This document shows, piece by piece, positions 5,629-13,227 of a stretch of DNA of 53,127 nt (the stretch's first letter is position 1; every line of letters begins with the position of its first letter). Under the pieces are notes generated by a model, which saw only the letters and a program-made list of their open reading frames with translations, did not search any database and was not told the origin of the DNA. The translations under genes and the position numbers were made by a program. Location: the IMG/VR virus record IMGVR_UViG_3300030116_006303, positions 1 to 53,127 of that record, one strand, 5' to 3'. This stretch comes from a virus.

Positions 5629-7419
5629 TTATCCCTCGCAAGCTAAACATTCTTCGCCAGCCGCAAGTGCCGACATATCTATTTCTTGTATGATCTGTCT
5701 CTCGATTCGTTTCGAGACACGATCTGCTTTGCCGATCTTTTCTGATCGGCAGTAATACATTGTCTTTAGTTGTTTCTTCCACGCTAAAAAATGAACAGCG
5801 TGCAGATACGAAATATTCGCATCTGGTCTAAAGAAGACATTTAAAGATTGTGATTGGTCGATATACTCCTGACGATCAGCGGCATGCTCAATAACCCAAC
5901 GCTGATCAATTTCCATTGCTGTTTTATATATATCTTTCTCATATTCCGACAAGCATTTAAGGTTTTGAACCGAGCCATCATTTGCGATGATACTCGACCA
6001 AAGCTTGTCGTAGTCCAGTGAACTATCCTCTTCGCATTTTTGTCTTAAAAGTTTATCAAGGTACTTGTTCTTATTTAAAAAGGAACCGCTAAGCGTATCT
6101 TGACGGTAGGCATTAGCTCGCCACGGTTCAATCGAGGGGGATGTATTACCCATGATGATAGAAGACGAGGCGTTTGGAGCCACTGCCATGACATGACTAC
6201 ATCTCCGTCCAGTTCCTTCAGCATCGGGAGCCTCACCGCGTTCTCTTCCAAGTTTAAGATTAGCCTCGTCAAGACCTTTTCGGATATGCCTAAACATTCT
6301 GATGTTAGCGGATTTTGCAAGGGCAGATTCCCAGGGCATTCCCTTTTTCTGTAGGTAGGCATGGAAACCGAGTGCTCCGACTCCGATCGAGCGTTCTCGC
6401 ATAGCGGAAAACTTAGCACGAGCAATATTGTCAGGAGCGTTATCGATAAATTTATCCAGGACGTTGTCCAACATTTCAAGAATGTCATGCAGGAATCTTT
6501 TATCTTTTGACCATTCATCGAAGTATTCTAGATTTACTGAAGAGAGACAACATACCGCTGTTCTTTCTTCGTTAGTAGGTAAAATAATTTCAGAACAAAG
6601 ATTTGACTGATGAATCTTAAGATCACGTTCCTTAAGCCATGCCGGTAATTTACGGTTAGATTCATCAATAAAGTGCAGATAAGGTTCACCCGTCTGCATA
6701 CGCATTTCAAGTATACGCTGCCAAAGGTCACGCGCTGATACAGTTTCCCGCACATCACCCGTATGCGGATCCTTCAGCTGCCAAGAATCATCAAACTCAG
6801 GATCGGTCATACAGGATTCAAGTACCTGCATAAACTCATCAGAGATATTTATACCATGATGCAGATTAAGACAACGAAAGTTTTGATCACCAGTTGGTTT
6901 TCTCATCTCCAAAAAGAGTAAAAGATCGGGATGAGATATATCCAAATAAGCGGCGTAAGAACCACGACGAGTGCGACCTTGACGATAAGCGAGGGAAGAA
7001 GCATCATACATTTTAAGATGAGGCATGACACCAGTAGACTTGTCATCAGCGCTGCGAATTCCAAAACCAATTCCTACTCCTCCTCCTAACATCGAGAGCC
7101 AGTTCGTCTCCGAGAGATTTTCAACCAGACCTTCCGCTGTATCATTAATGAAATTGAGATAACAACTAATAGGAAGGCCACGCTTAGAACGGCCATAGGA
7201 TAAGATAGGAGTACTATAACTAAGCCAATGCTTGCTGACATAATCGTACAGCCGCTGAGAATGATCTGAATCAGATCCGAATGTCTTTGAAACATATGCA
7301 AACCTTTCCTGCGGTGATATCTCTTCCTCGATCATATAAGATTCTTTAAGTCGCATTGTTCCAAGATCATCGAACAACGCGTCACGATTTGGGTCAATAG
7401 TAATACCCATATGTTCCAT
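5629..7419 (-). CDS. nrdA: Ribonucleotide reductase class I large (alpha) subunit, lacking the ATP cone
   Basis: This encodes 596 residues and reduces ribonucleotides to deoxyribonucleotides. Visible residues are C86 (PISCYLNF) and C290/C291 (AVCCLSSVNL) of the redox pair region, NLCSEI (N273, C275 as the thiyl radical site, E277), the tyrosine pair in TMYYCRSEK near 565, and the C-terminal shuttle CLAC (C591, C594). It is about 160 residues shorter than E. coli NrdA because the N-terminal ATP-cone domain is missing; the start MEHMGITIDPNRD enters the catalytic domain almost at once. It should therefore escape dATP inhibition. AGGAG lies 6-7 bases before the ATG. Confidence 0.97.
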   Translation of the reverse strand: MEHMGITIDPNRDALFDDLGTMRLKESYMIEEEISPQERFAYVSKTFGSDSDHSQRLYDYVSKHWLSYSTPILSYGRSKRGLPISCYLNFINDTAEGLVENLSETNWLSMLGGGVGIGFGIRSADDKSTGVMPHLKMYDASSLAYRQGRTRRGSYAAYLDISHPDLLLFLEMRKPTGDQNFRCLNLHHGINISDEFMQVLESCMTDPEFDDSWQLKDPHTGDVRETVSARDLWQRILEMRMQTGEPYLHFIDESNRKLPAWLKERDLKIHQSNLCSEIILPTNEERTAVCCLSSVNLEYFDEWSKDKRFLHDILEMLDNVLDKFIDNAPDNIARAKFSAMRERSIGVGALGFHAYLQKKGMPWESALAKSANIRMFRHIRKGLDEANLKLGRERGEAPDAEGTGRRCSHVMAVAPNASSSIIMGNTSPSIEPWRANAYRQDTLSGSFLNKNKYLDKLLRQKCEEDSSLDYDKLWSSIIANDGSVQNLKCLSEYEKDIYKTAMEIDQRWVIEHAADRQEYIDQSQSLNVFFRPDANISYLHAVHFLAWKKQLKTMYYCRSEKIGKADRVSKRIERQIIQEIDMSALAAGEECLACEG

Positions 7420-7428
7420 AAACTTCTC

Positions 7429-7953
7429 CTAGTATAAATGCAAGTACGTACTTAAAAGATACTTTTTTGTTAGTGGTTGTTTTAATTTATTACCTCGATG
7501 TGGATGCGTCCAGTACGGAGGAAACATAACAACACGTCCCTGCTGCGGTTTAATGCTCATACCTTGCATCGGAAAATCTGTTTCGCCACCCTCTTCGACA
7601 TCGTTCAGGTACCAAAAGATTGCGAGATATCTTTGCATACTCTGATCGTCGTTTGCATCTATGTGTAGATCGAACCAATCATCAGATTGGTACGTATACT
7701 TCTTGATACGAAAATCTTCGAGCTTTGTGATCTTATCGTGTATATGATTGAAGTATCCGGGACCGTACCCCTCAATGTAGCGATCTACAGCAGATCGAGT
7801 AACATCGATTAAAGTCTTATTGGGCTGTAGTGTAATCTGAGTGAAACGAGGTACGTCAACAAATCTTTCTTGCTCATCGGTGCATTCTTCAAAGTAATGC
7901 ATCAGGCTCGCACACAGTTCTCGATCCATATGATTTTCTATAGTGAATATCAT
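7429..7953 (-). CDS. 2-oxoglutarate/Fe(II)-dependent oxygenase (prolyl 4-hydroxylase type)
   Basis: This encodes 174 residues. WFDLHIDAND gives the HxD iron pair and HPHRGNK the distal His plus the Arg that binds the 2-oxoglutarate carboxylate. FWYLNDVEEGGETDFP and GRVVMFPPYWTHPHRG are typical of the prolyl 4-hydroxylase-like (P4Hc) family. The enzyme would hydroxylate a protein or other substrate with O2, 2OG and Fe2+. The start overlaps the thyX stop as ATGA, and nrdA follows 9 bases after the stop. Such genes are frequent in marine T4-like phages; the substrate is unknown. Confidence 0.93.
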   Translation of the reverse strand: MIFTIENHMDRELCASLMHYFEECTDEQERFVDVPRFTQITLQPNKTLIDVTRSAVDRYIEGYGPGYFNHIHDKITKLEDFRIKKYTYQSDDWFDLHIDANDDQSMQRYLAIFWYLNDVEEGGETDFPMQGMSIKPQQGRVVMFPPYWTHPHRGNKLKQPLTKKYLLSTYLHLY

Positions 7954-8591
7954 TTTATATCGGCCAACATCGGAAAGATTTTAGCAATCTCCGTTGCGCA
8001 TGCTTCAGCAACTTCCATATGTTCTTTCTGTGTACCGTTTGCAGTACGCAGTTCAATGTAGTGTATCCAACTTCGCAATGTTCCGTTCATATACATTCGA
8101 GACATTGTTAACCCTTCAGGAAGTACAGCCCTTGCCTGTTCTTTAGCTATACCTTTACTGATTGCCCATTGGTATGCAGCTTTTGCATCTTCAATAACCA
8201 TCTGTTGCAATGTATCCCAATCAGATTGCAATTTTTTATCATCTGTTTCGATGCTGTTCTGACGATTCTTTTTATCTTGCAATCTTGCTTCACGTAATGA
8301 AAAGTCAAGGTCTGATGTCGGATCGGCATAGCGTTGGCTGAACTCTTGAAAAGAAAAAGAACGATGACGCAGTATCTGACGAGCAATATCACGAGTTGTT
8401 TCGATCTCAAGGCAAGCGCTTACCATCTCGAAAGGAGACCAATGTTTATGCTTGATTAGATACTTTAGCAGTTTATCTGATGTTTGTTTATTATTTTGGT
8501 TGGATGGATTTGATACGCGAGCGGCAAAAGCAATAAGATCTTGTAGGTCTCCAGACTGACCTTGAGAATATGATATAAGACTTACTTGCAT
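7950..8591 (-). CDS. thyX: Flavin-dependent thymidylate synthase
   Basis: This encodes 213 residues from the chosen ATG at 8591. That ATG overlaps the primase stop as TAATG and has GGAG nine bases upstream; two earlier in-frame ATGs (8606, 8597) are less well placed. The motif RHRSFSFQEFSQRY contains the RHRx7S signature of ThyX, which binds dUMP and FAD. ThyX makes dTMP from dUMP using methylene-tetrahydrofolate and NAD(P)H. The segment RSWIHYIELRTANGTQKE near the C-terminus is also typical. It stands between primase and the RNR cluster and supplies dTTP for replication. Confidence 0.97.
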   Translation of the reverse strand: MQVSLISYSQGQSGDLQDLIAFAARVSNPSNQNNKQTSDKLLKYLIKHKHWSPFEMVSACLEIETTRDIARQILRHRSFSFQEFSQRYADPTSDLDFSLREARLQDKKNRQNSIETDDKKLQSDWDTLQQMVIEDAKAAYQWAISKGIAKEQARAVLPEGLTMSRMYMNGTLRSWIHYIELRTANGTQKEHMEVAEACATEIAKIFPMLADIK

Positions 8592-9619
8592 TAACATTTG
8601 CTCCAAGCATTCAATTTAAGGCGTAGGGATAACCCCGAGTGGGTATTTTTATTTATCACATCTTCAACTTTATCAGCAGTTGTGCCTGACATAATCATTT
8701 CATTTATATCCTTTTCCAAAATAGTATCCGGCCATACACAAACATTCCAGCCATCAGTCATGGCATCTTTCATAATCTTAACGATGGATGAGGACCGCGG
8801 TTGATTATCAAATACGAGTGTTGTGTTTCCCTTTGGTATTTCGTTCTCGACTCTCGTTAGATCTGCATTGCCAGCTGCCACTGCGTTGCTAAGAAACATA
8901 CTATCGAGTGGACCTTCAGTAACATATATCTGTTTACTTGTATCGACTCTATTTAAATTGTACACCATCGGTTTGTGTTTGTCAATACGAAGTGTTACAT
9001 ATCTCATCTTCATATCATCAACTGCTCGAGCGGTAACACCGACAAGATTACTATTACGATCATAGAATGGAATAATAAGACGAGGTTCTTCGTATGTAAC
9101 GATCTGATCATAATCAGGACAGAGCTCGATCAGCTTTTTAGTTTCATACGCAAAGTATATGTTTGACCACTCGCTACGTGGCAACTTACGTCTATCAAGA
9201 TATCTTACACCGATATTATGTTTTGGCAATTCACTTACTTTATCGAATAAACGATCAAGCGGTGACTTTTCTTCGAACTGAGGAGTAAAGTTTTGAAACT
9301 CAACCTTAGCATGTGGACGAGGAGCATTACCAATATCAAGACCTTCTGTATAACGTTCGAGCTTATACTGATCAAACAGTCCAGGATTGACCGTCTTAAC
9401 AAGGTTGCCAAGAGAAGTACCTACACCACAGTTGTGGCATTTATAGAATAATCCATTGGCTTTTGTAAACAGATAGCCACGAGCTCTGTTCTTATTCTTT
9501 CGGCTATCACCACAGATAGGACAGCGAAAGTTAGCAAGAAAAGGATTCTGTTGCTTAACCGCATATCGTTCAAGTTGAACAGATAATAGATTAGCATACT
9601 TGATGTCAATCCACAACAT
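8591..9619 (-). CDS. gp61: DNA primase (T4 gp61-like, DnaG type)
   Basis: This encodes 342 residues. The N-terminal zinc ribbon has C33, C36, C61 and C64 (CPICG and CHNCG). A Toprim domain follows: YVTEGPLDSMF (about 232-242) holds the catalytic Glu, and TTLVFDNQPRS (about 265-275) is in the position of the DxD metal site with only one Asp, as in gp61-type enzymes. It makes RNA primers for lagging-strand synthesis with helicase gp41. It is the first gene of the minus-strand operon. A sigma70-type promoter lies at 9654-9681, and a palindrome at 9639-9655 covers the expected start of transcription. Confidence 0.93.
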   Translation of the reverse strand: MLWIDIKYANLLSVQLERYAVKQQNPFLANFRCPICGDSRKNKNRARGYLFTKANGLFYKCHNCGVGTSLGNLVKTVNPGLFDQYKLERYTEGLDIGNAPRPHAKVEFQNFTPQFEEKSPLDRLFDKVSELPKHNIGVRYLDRRKLPRSEWSNIYFAYETKKLIELCPDYDQIVTYEEPRLIIPFYDRNSNLVGVTARAVDDMKMRYVTLRIDKHKPMVYNLNRVDTSKQIYVTEGPLDSMFLSNAVAAGNADLTRVENEIPKGNTTLVFDNQPRSSSIVKIMKDAMTDGWNVCVWPDTILEKDINEMIMSGTTADKVEDVINKNTHSGLSLRLKLNAWSKC

Positions 9620-9638
9620 ATAAGTAACTCAAATTGAA

Positions 9639-9655
9639 ATAGGTACAATACCTAT
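9639..9655. promoter_or_regulatory. Operator-like palindrome at the early promoter
   Basis: ATAGGTA-CAA-TACCTAT is a perfect 7-bp inverted repeat with a 3-base centre. It overlaps the -10 box by two bases and covers the expected +1 (about 9647) of the promoter for the primase operon. This is the usual position of a repressor site. It could also fold as a small hairpin at the 5' end of the transcript. No binding protein is identified in the window. Confidence 0.4.
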
Positions 9656-9681
9656 TATATCATAGTATTCGTAAATGTAAA
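9654..9681 (-). promoter_or_regulatory. Sigma70-type promoter for the primase-thyX-nrd operon
   Basis: On the minus strand TTTACA (9681-9676) is separated by 16 bases from a perfect TATAAT (9659-9654). It is the only clear promoter upstream of the long overlapping gene set 9619 to 1, and it would be read by the host polymerase before late modification. No TATAAATA octamer is present here, which fits early or middle expression of replication and nucleotide genes. Confidence 0.6.
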
Positions 9682-9686
9682 TAAGT

Positions 9687-10073
9687 TTAGGAGAATAACT
9701 TCGATATGTTGCTGAGCTGTGCAAAGAGAAAGCCAATGACTGTGGCAACACCTACGACAAACCATCTCCACTTTTCAAGCCTGCCTAATCTTTCGCTTAC
9801 TTCATTATGTTGTCTTGTATTTTCTTCTCGGAGAGCGCGAAAATCATCTGACATTTCTTTCTTCATATCAGTGATTCGCTGATGTATGATCTCACGTTGT
9901 TGCTCTTGAGCAGCTAAACGTGTTTCATGTACCGCAAGCATCTTATCGACTGATGCGCTTACATCGCTGAGCCGATCTATTGCAATGTCAAACTTTTCAG
10001 CTAAGCCAGCTAAAAGTTCCATATCTCTCTTTAATATTTCTACGTCAGTTTTTACTTGGCCATTCTCTGCCAT
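9687..10073 (-). CDS. Coiled-coil protein with C-terminal membrane anchor
   Basis: This encodes 128 residues. Residues about 10-100 are charged heptad-like helix (ILKRDMELLAGLAEKFDIAIDR and RITDMKKEMSDDFRALREEN), followed by a single span at the C-terminus (WRWFVVGVATVIGFLFAQL, about 102-120). The build resembles the XhlA-type tail-anchored proteins found near lysis genes. It is transcribed apart from the primase operon, from the minus-strand half of the bidirectional late promoter at 10097-10108, so it is probably a late protein. It could act in lysis or as an envelope-bound factor. Function not established. Confidence 0.75.
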   Translation of the reverse strand: MAENGQVKTDVEILKRDMELLAGLAEKFDIAIDRLSDVSASVDKMLAVHETRLAAQEQQREIIHQRITDMKKEMSDDFRALREENTRQHNEVSERLGRLEKWRWFVVGVATVIGFLFAQLSNISKLFS

Positions 10074-10096
10074 TTTATAACTCCGTGATAACTATA

Positions 10097-10108
10097 TATT
10101 TATAAATA
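10097..10108. promoter_or_regulatory. Palindromic bidirectional late promoter
   Basis: TATTTATAAATA is its own reverse complement and contains the T4 late octamer TATAAATA on both strands: plus at 10101-10108 and minus at 10104-10097. The plus copy faces the gene at 10146 (38 bases away) and the minus copy faces the gene ending its start at 10073 (24 bases away). Both distances fit late promoters. Because the two octamers share four bases, only one polymerase could be bound at a time. Confidence 0.7.
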
Positions 10109-10145
10109 ATCAGTAGCCGCAGTGGCTGCCAACCAAGGAGCTCCT

Positions 10146-10679
10146 ATGAGAAAGAAATTCTTCAGAGCTGTCACTTTGGTTATGTTATTTTCGATTTACT
10201 CAAGTACAGCTCTTGCGCAAACTAATACGGTTTCAACGGTAACAAGTGGGACCGTCACTGTAGACAAAACACCACCGACTGCGTCGGCACCGTCGATCGT
10301 AATCAATAACTCTGATGTATGTAAATCAGCGTTTAGTGCTGGTGTTCAAACTCAAATACTTGGTATCGCATCAGGCGTTACCATTACAGATAAAAATTGC
10401 GAAAGACTTAAACTCGCTCGCTCTTTATTCGGTATGGGAATGAAGGTTGCTGCAGTATCCACTTTATGTCAGGATGCGCGCATCTTCGATGCTATGATTA
10501 TGGCTGGTACACCATGTCCTTATAAAGGCAAGATAGGAACCGAAGCAACGAAAGCATGGGAAGAAAATCCTAATGATATTCCTGCCGGTTCTAAAATGAT
10601 GGTGTCTCAGAGGGACGAGGCAAAAGAGGAGGACGCTGAGACCACCGATGACCCTTTTATACAGGAGGATCATCAGTAG
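10146..10679 (+). CDS. Secreted phage protein with possible -1 frameshift extension
   Basis: This encodes 177 residues starting MRKKFFRAVTLVMLF. The ATG at 10146 has AAGGAG six bases upstream. A signal peptide (cleavage near STALA-Q, residue 24) is followed by a T/V-rich stretch, then a conserved-looking core with cysteine positions VCKSAF, NCERLKLAR, LCQDARIF and AGTPCP, and an acidic tail. The protein is exported and probably disulphide-bonded. Similar genes sit before the lysis region in marine T4-like phages. The last codons contain C CCT TTT (10652-10658), a canonical -1 slippery heptamer. Slipping there would add a 67-residue acidic tail ending in a membrane span, for 238 residues in total. 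No known function. Confidence 0.8.
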   Translation: MRKKFFRAVTLVMLFSIYSSTALAQTNTVSTVTSGTVTVDKTPPTASAPSIVINNSDVCKSAFSAGVQTQILGIASGVTITDKNCERLKLARSLFGMGMKVAAVSTLCQDARIFDAMIMAGTPCPYKGKIGTEATKAWEENPNDIPAGSKMMVSQRDEAKEEDAETTDDPFIQEDHQ

Positions 10680-10861
10680 ATGATGGGAATGTTAGCAGTT
10701 CGGATTATGGAAACTTCGATGATGAATACGAGATTTACGCCGAAGAAGAAGAGTTCGATGACTACAGACCTGCCACAGTACTTGCGGGTGTTGCTATATT
10801 GGGTGTTGGTTGTTTCTTCACTAGCGGCATTGCTTGTCTTGGTATACCCTTCTTATTCTAA
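10652..10861 (+). other. Overlapping -1 frame with membrane-anchor tail (candidate frameshift product)
   Basis: The frame is open from a TGA at 10649-10651 to TAA at 10859-10861. Its first 45 codons contain no ATG, GTG or TTG. The slippery heptamer CCCTTTT lies exactly at its 5' end, in the right phase of the upstream gene. The encoded tail has an acidic region (NFDDEYEIYAEEEEFDDYRP) and then a Gly-rich hydrophobic span (ATVLAGVAILGVGCFFTSGI). It overlaps the signal-peptide region of the next gene in another frame. The composition looks like a real protein, not a chance frame. Expression is unproven. Confidence 0.45.
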
Positions 10862-12278
10862 TGCAGCAGAGGGTGACGAGACTCGTACAACGGTATCAGA
10901 AACAACTGAAGTGGAGCAACTCGGTGGAGGACTTGAAGAGCACACAACTACAACTGTAGAAGACGTAGTAACCGAGGGTGCTCAGGAAACTACTGGTAAC
11001 TATCTTACGAATCCAGGTTTCCAGACCGGCAATACGAACGGTTGGGATAAGAGTGGCTCGGTTAAGGTCTGTGCCACGTGTGGACCCTTTGGTGGTAAAG
11101 CACTGCAGACAGGACCCGAGACCGCAGGAGGTACAGTAAGTCAGACCGTAGATCTCTTTGATAAAATGAATCAGCAGGAGATCAATGAAGGTTTCACTAT
11201 CAACTACGGCTCTCACGTTTTCTCTGATCAGTCAAATGCAACCGTTCCAGCATGTGATTCAGATCCTGCTAATGGTCCGGATTGTCGTGATTCATTTAGC
11301 ATTACACTTGATATCAAAGACTCAAGCGGTACATTACTTCATAAGTTCGAACACGAGTTTAAAGAAATTACTTTCACGGGCTGGAATACCACAGACTTTT
11401 TCTTTAACTCAACGGTACCAGAAAATACATACACGAGTGCTCTTGCAACACTTGAGTTGTTCGGTATCGATGCAGGATTTCCGAACGGACACTTCGGTCC
11501 AGCATTTGATAATGCAACGATTACTACAACTCATACGAATATGATAGTCGAGCAGATCACTACGATCACTACGGAATTGATACAGACGGCGATAGAAACG
11601 ATAGAGGATACTACAACCATAGAAACAACTGATGTGGTTGAAGTTGAAACATCAACAGAACCCGAAGTTGTAGAATCATTCGAGATAACCGTGTCAGATA
11701 ATTTTGGAGAAACTATTGACAATTTTGAGATTTCAATAGATAATAATATGGAGATAACTATTGAACCAATAGGTCCTGAGTCAACAGAGACAACCGTTGA
11801 AGTAGAAACAACGGTGGCTGAAGTCGAGAATCAGATCGAAGCAGAAGTCGAGGTAAACAATGATACCGGAGATACCGAACCAACTGATACTGCCTCTGCA
11901 GATGCCGAAGAGCCACAAGAGGAAAGTGGAACCGACGAGCAAAAGCCAGAGCCAAAAACAGCATCAAAACCCAAGGCAAAGTCTGAAGTACGAAAAGCAG
12001 AATCCAAGGAGCAGAGGAAGAAAAATATCGCTACTCGTGTAGTGACTAAGATCATATCGAAGCTCGGTACTGATGCAGCCTCACAGGCAACACAACTCGC
12101 ATTGATGAATGCAATCGGTGCTAACTTATCAGCAGCCGCACCAAATCTTCAGGATGCATCAGCATGGTATGCATCTTCACAGTTACCAGATAATGTAATA
12201 AGCGACCCATCCGCTGTTCTATTCAGTTCAGCACAGGACAGTATTATGAACAGTTTAGTAAACAACCAGTATAAGTAA
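10680..12278 (+). CDS. Large secreted protein with E/T-rich linker
   Basis: This encodes 532 residues from the first ATG at 10680, 11 bases after an AGGAGG; ATGs at 10722 or 10758 are alternatives. A signal peptide spans about 35-63 (YLRVLLYWVLVVSSLAALLVLV, then SNA-AEG). Residues about 105-280 begin YLTNPGFQTGNTNGWDKSG, resembling a carbohydrate-binding or jelly-roll module with paired cysteines (CATC, CDSD...DCRD). A long E/T/V-rich low-complexity linker follows, then a basic stretch, then a C-terminal domain ending SLVNNQYK. That domain is typical of virion-associated proteins of marine T4-like phages. The protein may be exported or be carried on the virion. Function not known. Confidence 0.75.
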   Translation: MMGMLAVRIMETSMMNTRFTPKKKSSMTTDLPQYLRVLLYWVLVVSSLAALLVLVYPSYSNAAEGDETRTTVSETTEVEQLGGGLEEHTTTTVEDVVTEGAQETTGNYLTNPGFQTGNTNGWDKSGSVKVCATCGPFGGKALQTGPETAGGTVSQTVDLFDKMNQQEINEGFTINYGSHVFSDQSNATVPACDSDPANGPDCRDSFSITLDIKDSSGTLLHKFEHEFKEITFTGWNTTDFFFNSTVPENTYTSALATLELFGIDAGFPNGHFGPAFDNATITTTHTNMIVEQITTITTELIQTAIETIEDTTTIETTDVVEVETSTEPEVVESFEITVSDNFGETIDNFEISIDNNMEITIEPIGPESTETTVEVETTVAEVENQIEAEVEVNNDTGDTEPTDTASADAEEPQEESGTDEQKPEPKTASKPKAKSEVRKAESKEQRKKNIATRVVTKIISKLGTDAASQATQLALMNAIGANLSAAAPNLQDASAWYASSQLPDNVISDPSAVLFSSAQDSIMNSLVNNQYK

Positions 12279-12283
12279 AAACG

Positions 12284-12523
12284 ATGGATTTATTAATAGC
12301 ACACTGGCATCAAATACTTTTCGTAATGGGAATCATTGTAGTGGCAGTACGTTTAGAGTCTGAAGTAAAGAACTTGAGAAAAGATGTAGATCAAATGCAA
12401 AAAAGAGATACGTACGTTGAAACGGTAAAGTTAAGAGCAGAAATGGATGTACAGAACAAACAGGTATCTGCACTTTGGGATTTTTGTAACAAGCTCAGAG
12501 AAAAGTTCAACGGGCACTCATGA
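12284..12523 (+). CDS. Small membrane-anchored coiled-coil protein
   Basis: This encodes 79 residues. One N-terminal span (HQILFVMGIIVVAVRL, about 8-23) is followed by a charged helix (ESEVKNLRKDVDQMQKRDTY...). It starts 5 bases after the previous stop, and its own stop overlaps the next start (ATGA). The architecture is common among small proteins of phage lysis regions, such as spanin or holin partners, but no family motif is present. Its place just before a tiny basic membrane protein and the SleB-type hydrolase suggests a lysis or envelope role. Confidence 0.7.
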   Translation: MDLLIAHWHQILFVMGIIVVAVRLESEVKNLRKDVDQMQKRDTYVETVKLRAEMDVQNKQVSALWDFCNKLREKFNGHS

Positions 12524-12657
12524 CTACTTTAGGTATATTTTGGGTCTTATCTATCATAGTATCATACGGTGTAGGTATGTACCTAGGAATGTATTTGTCT
12601 AAACCAAAGGCGAAGAAAAAGAATCAACGAAGAAGTAGAAGAAGAAGGAGACGTTAA
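12520..12657 (+). CDS. Tiny membrane protein with polybasic tail (holin candidate)
   Basis: This short gene encodes 45 residues. One span (GIFWVLSIIVSYGVGMYLGMYL, about 5-26) is followed by a tail made almost only of K and R (SKPKAKKKNQRRSRRRRRR). The ATG overlaps the previous stop as ATGA, and the next gene starts 2 bases after the stop. A single span with a strongly basic cytoplasmic end is a feature of several phage holins. The polybasic tail could also bind nucleic acid or phospholipid. No homologue recalled. Confidence 0.65.
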   Translation: MTTLGIFWVLSIIVSYGVGMYLGMYLSKPKAKKKNQRRSRRRRRR

Positions 12658-12659
12658 TA

Positions 12660-13184
12660 ATGTCTGACGACGACGGCAAAACAGAAGTTGAGTTTGCCGG
12701 GGTCAAGTTTCGAGGTGGGAAGATATTTGTTATTATTACAGCATTGAGTACCCTCGGCGGTGGTCTTTATGCAGGCTTCGAGTTCTGGAAAGACTACATG
12801 GACATGAAAGAAAAGATAGAGACTTATGTAGCACCAGACCTGTCAGAGTTTGATAAGAAGCTAGCGGTGCTGAAAGAGGAGATGACATCTCTCAAGAAAG
12901 AGTTAGTTGTATTTGAAAAACTAGAAGCTAACATCCAAACAATGGCTGAATCTGCTCGTGATGAAGCGAGAGAGATCAAACGAGATCTAAAACGTGAGAT
13001 GGATCACATCGAAAAGACAACCGATGATACCGAGAGGCGAGTCAAGGAAGACAGCCGAGAGTTCGGCAATGCCATCCGTTCTCTGGAGAAAGAAACGGAC
13101 ACACGATTAAAAAATATGGAAAGAGATCTCGACCTGAAGATCAAGAAGGCTCTAAACAATCCACTCAGTGCAATTAGTAAATAG
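12660..13184 (+). CDS. Membrane protein with large coiled-coil ectodomain
   Basis: This encodes 174 residues. A short polar N-terminus (about 20 residues) is followed by one span (KIFVIITALSTLGGGLYAGF, about 21-40) and then an uninterrupted, highly charged coiled coil to the C-terminus. The topology (short N-terminus inside, one span, large outer domain) resembles the T4 holin T, though no sequence similarity can be claimed. It lies just upstream of the cell-wall hydrolase. Alternatives are a spanin-like or virion-associated protein. A good Shine-Dalgarno (AAGGAG) lies 7 bases before the ATG. Confidence 0.75.
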   Translation: MSDDDGKTEVEFAGVKFRGGKIFVIITALSTLGGGLYAGFEFWKDYMDMKEKIETYVAPDLSEFDKKLAVLKEEMTSLKKELVVFEKLEANIQTMAESARDEAREIKRDLKREMDHIEKTTDDTERRVKEDSREFGNAIRSLEKETDTRLKNMERDLDLKIKKALNNPLSAISK

Positions 13185-13192
13185 GAAATAGG

Positions 13193-13221
13193 TTGACATT
13201 TTTAAGGATTTAATATAGTAT
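13193..13221 (+). promoter_or_regulatory. Sigma70-type promoter abutting the hydrolase start codon
   Basis: A perfect -35 TTGACA (13193-13198) is followed by TATAGT (13214-13219, spacer 15) or TAGTAT (13216-13221, spacer 17). The predicted start of transcription is about 13226-13228, at the ATG of the next gene (13228). It would drive hydrolase, gp33, sufU, gp59 and the genes between without a late octamer, suggesting early or middle expression. Confidence 0.5.
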
Positions 13222-13227
13222 AGAAAA

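Noticed and set aside
6075-6518. Minus-strand open frame of 147 codons overlapping nrdA
   Set aside because: Same strand, another frame, fully inside the well-supported nrdA.
6846-6856. TATTTATA (minus TATAAATA) inside nrdA
   Set aside because: Deep inside a coding region with no gene start within about 1.2 kb downstream on that strand.
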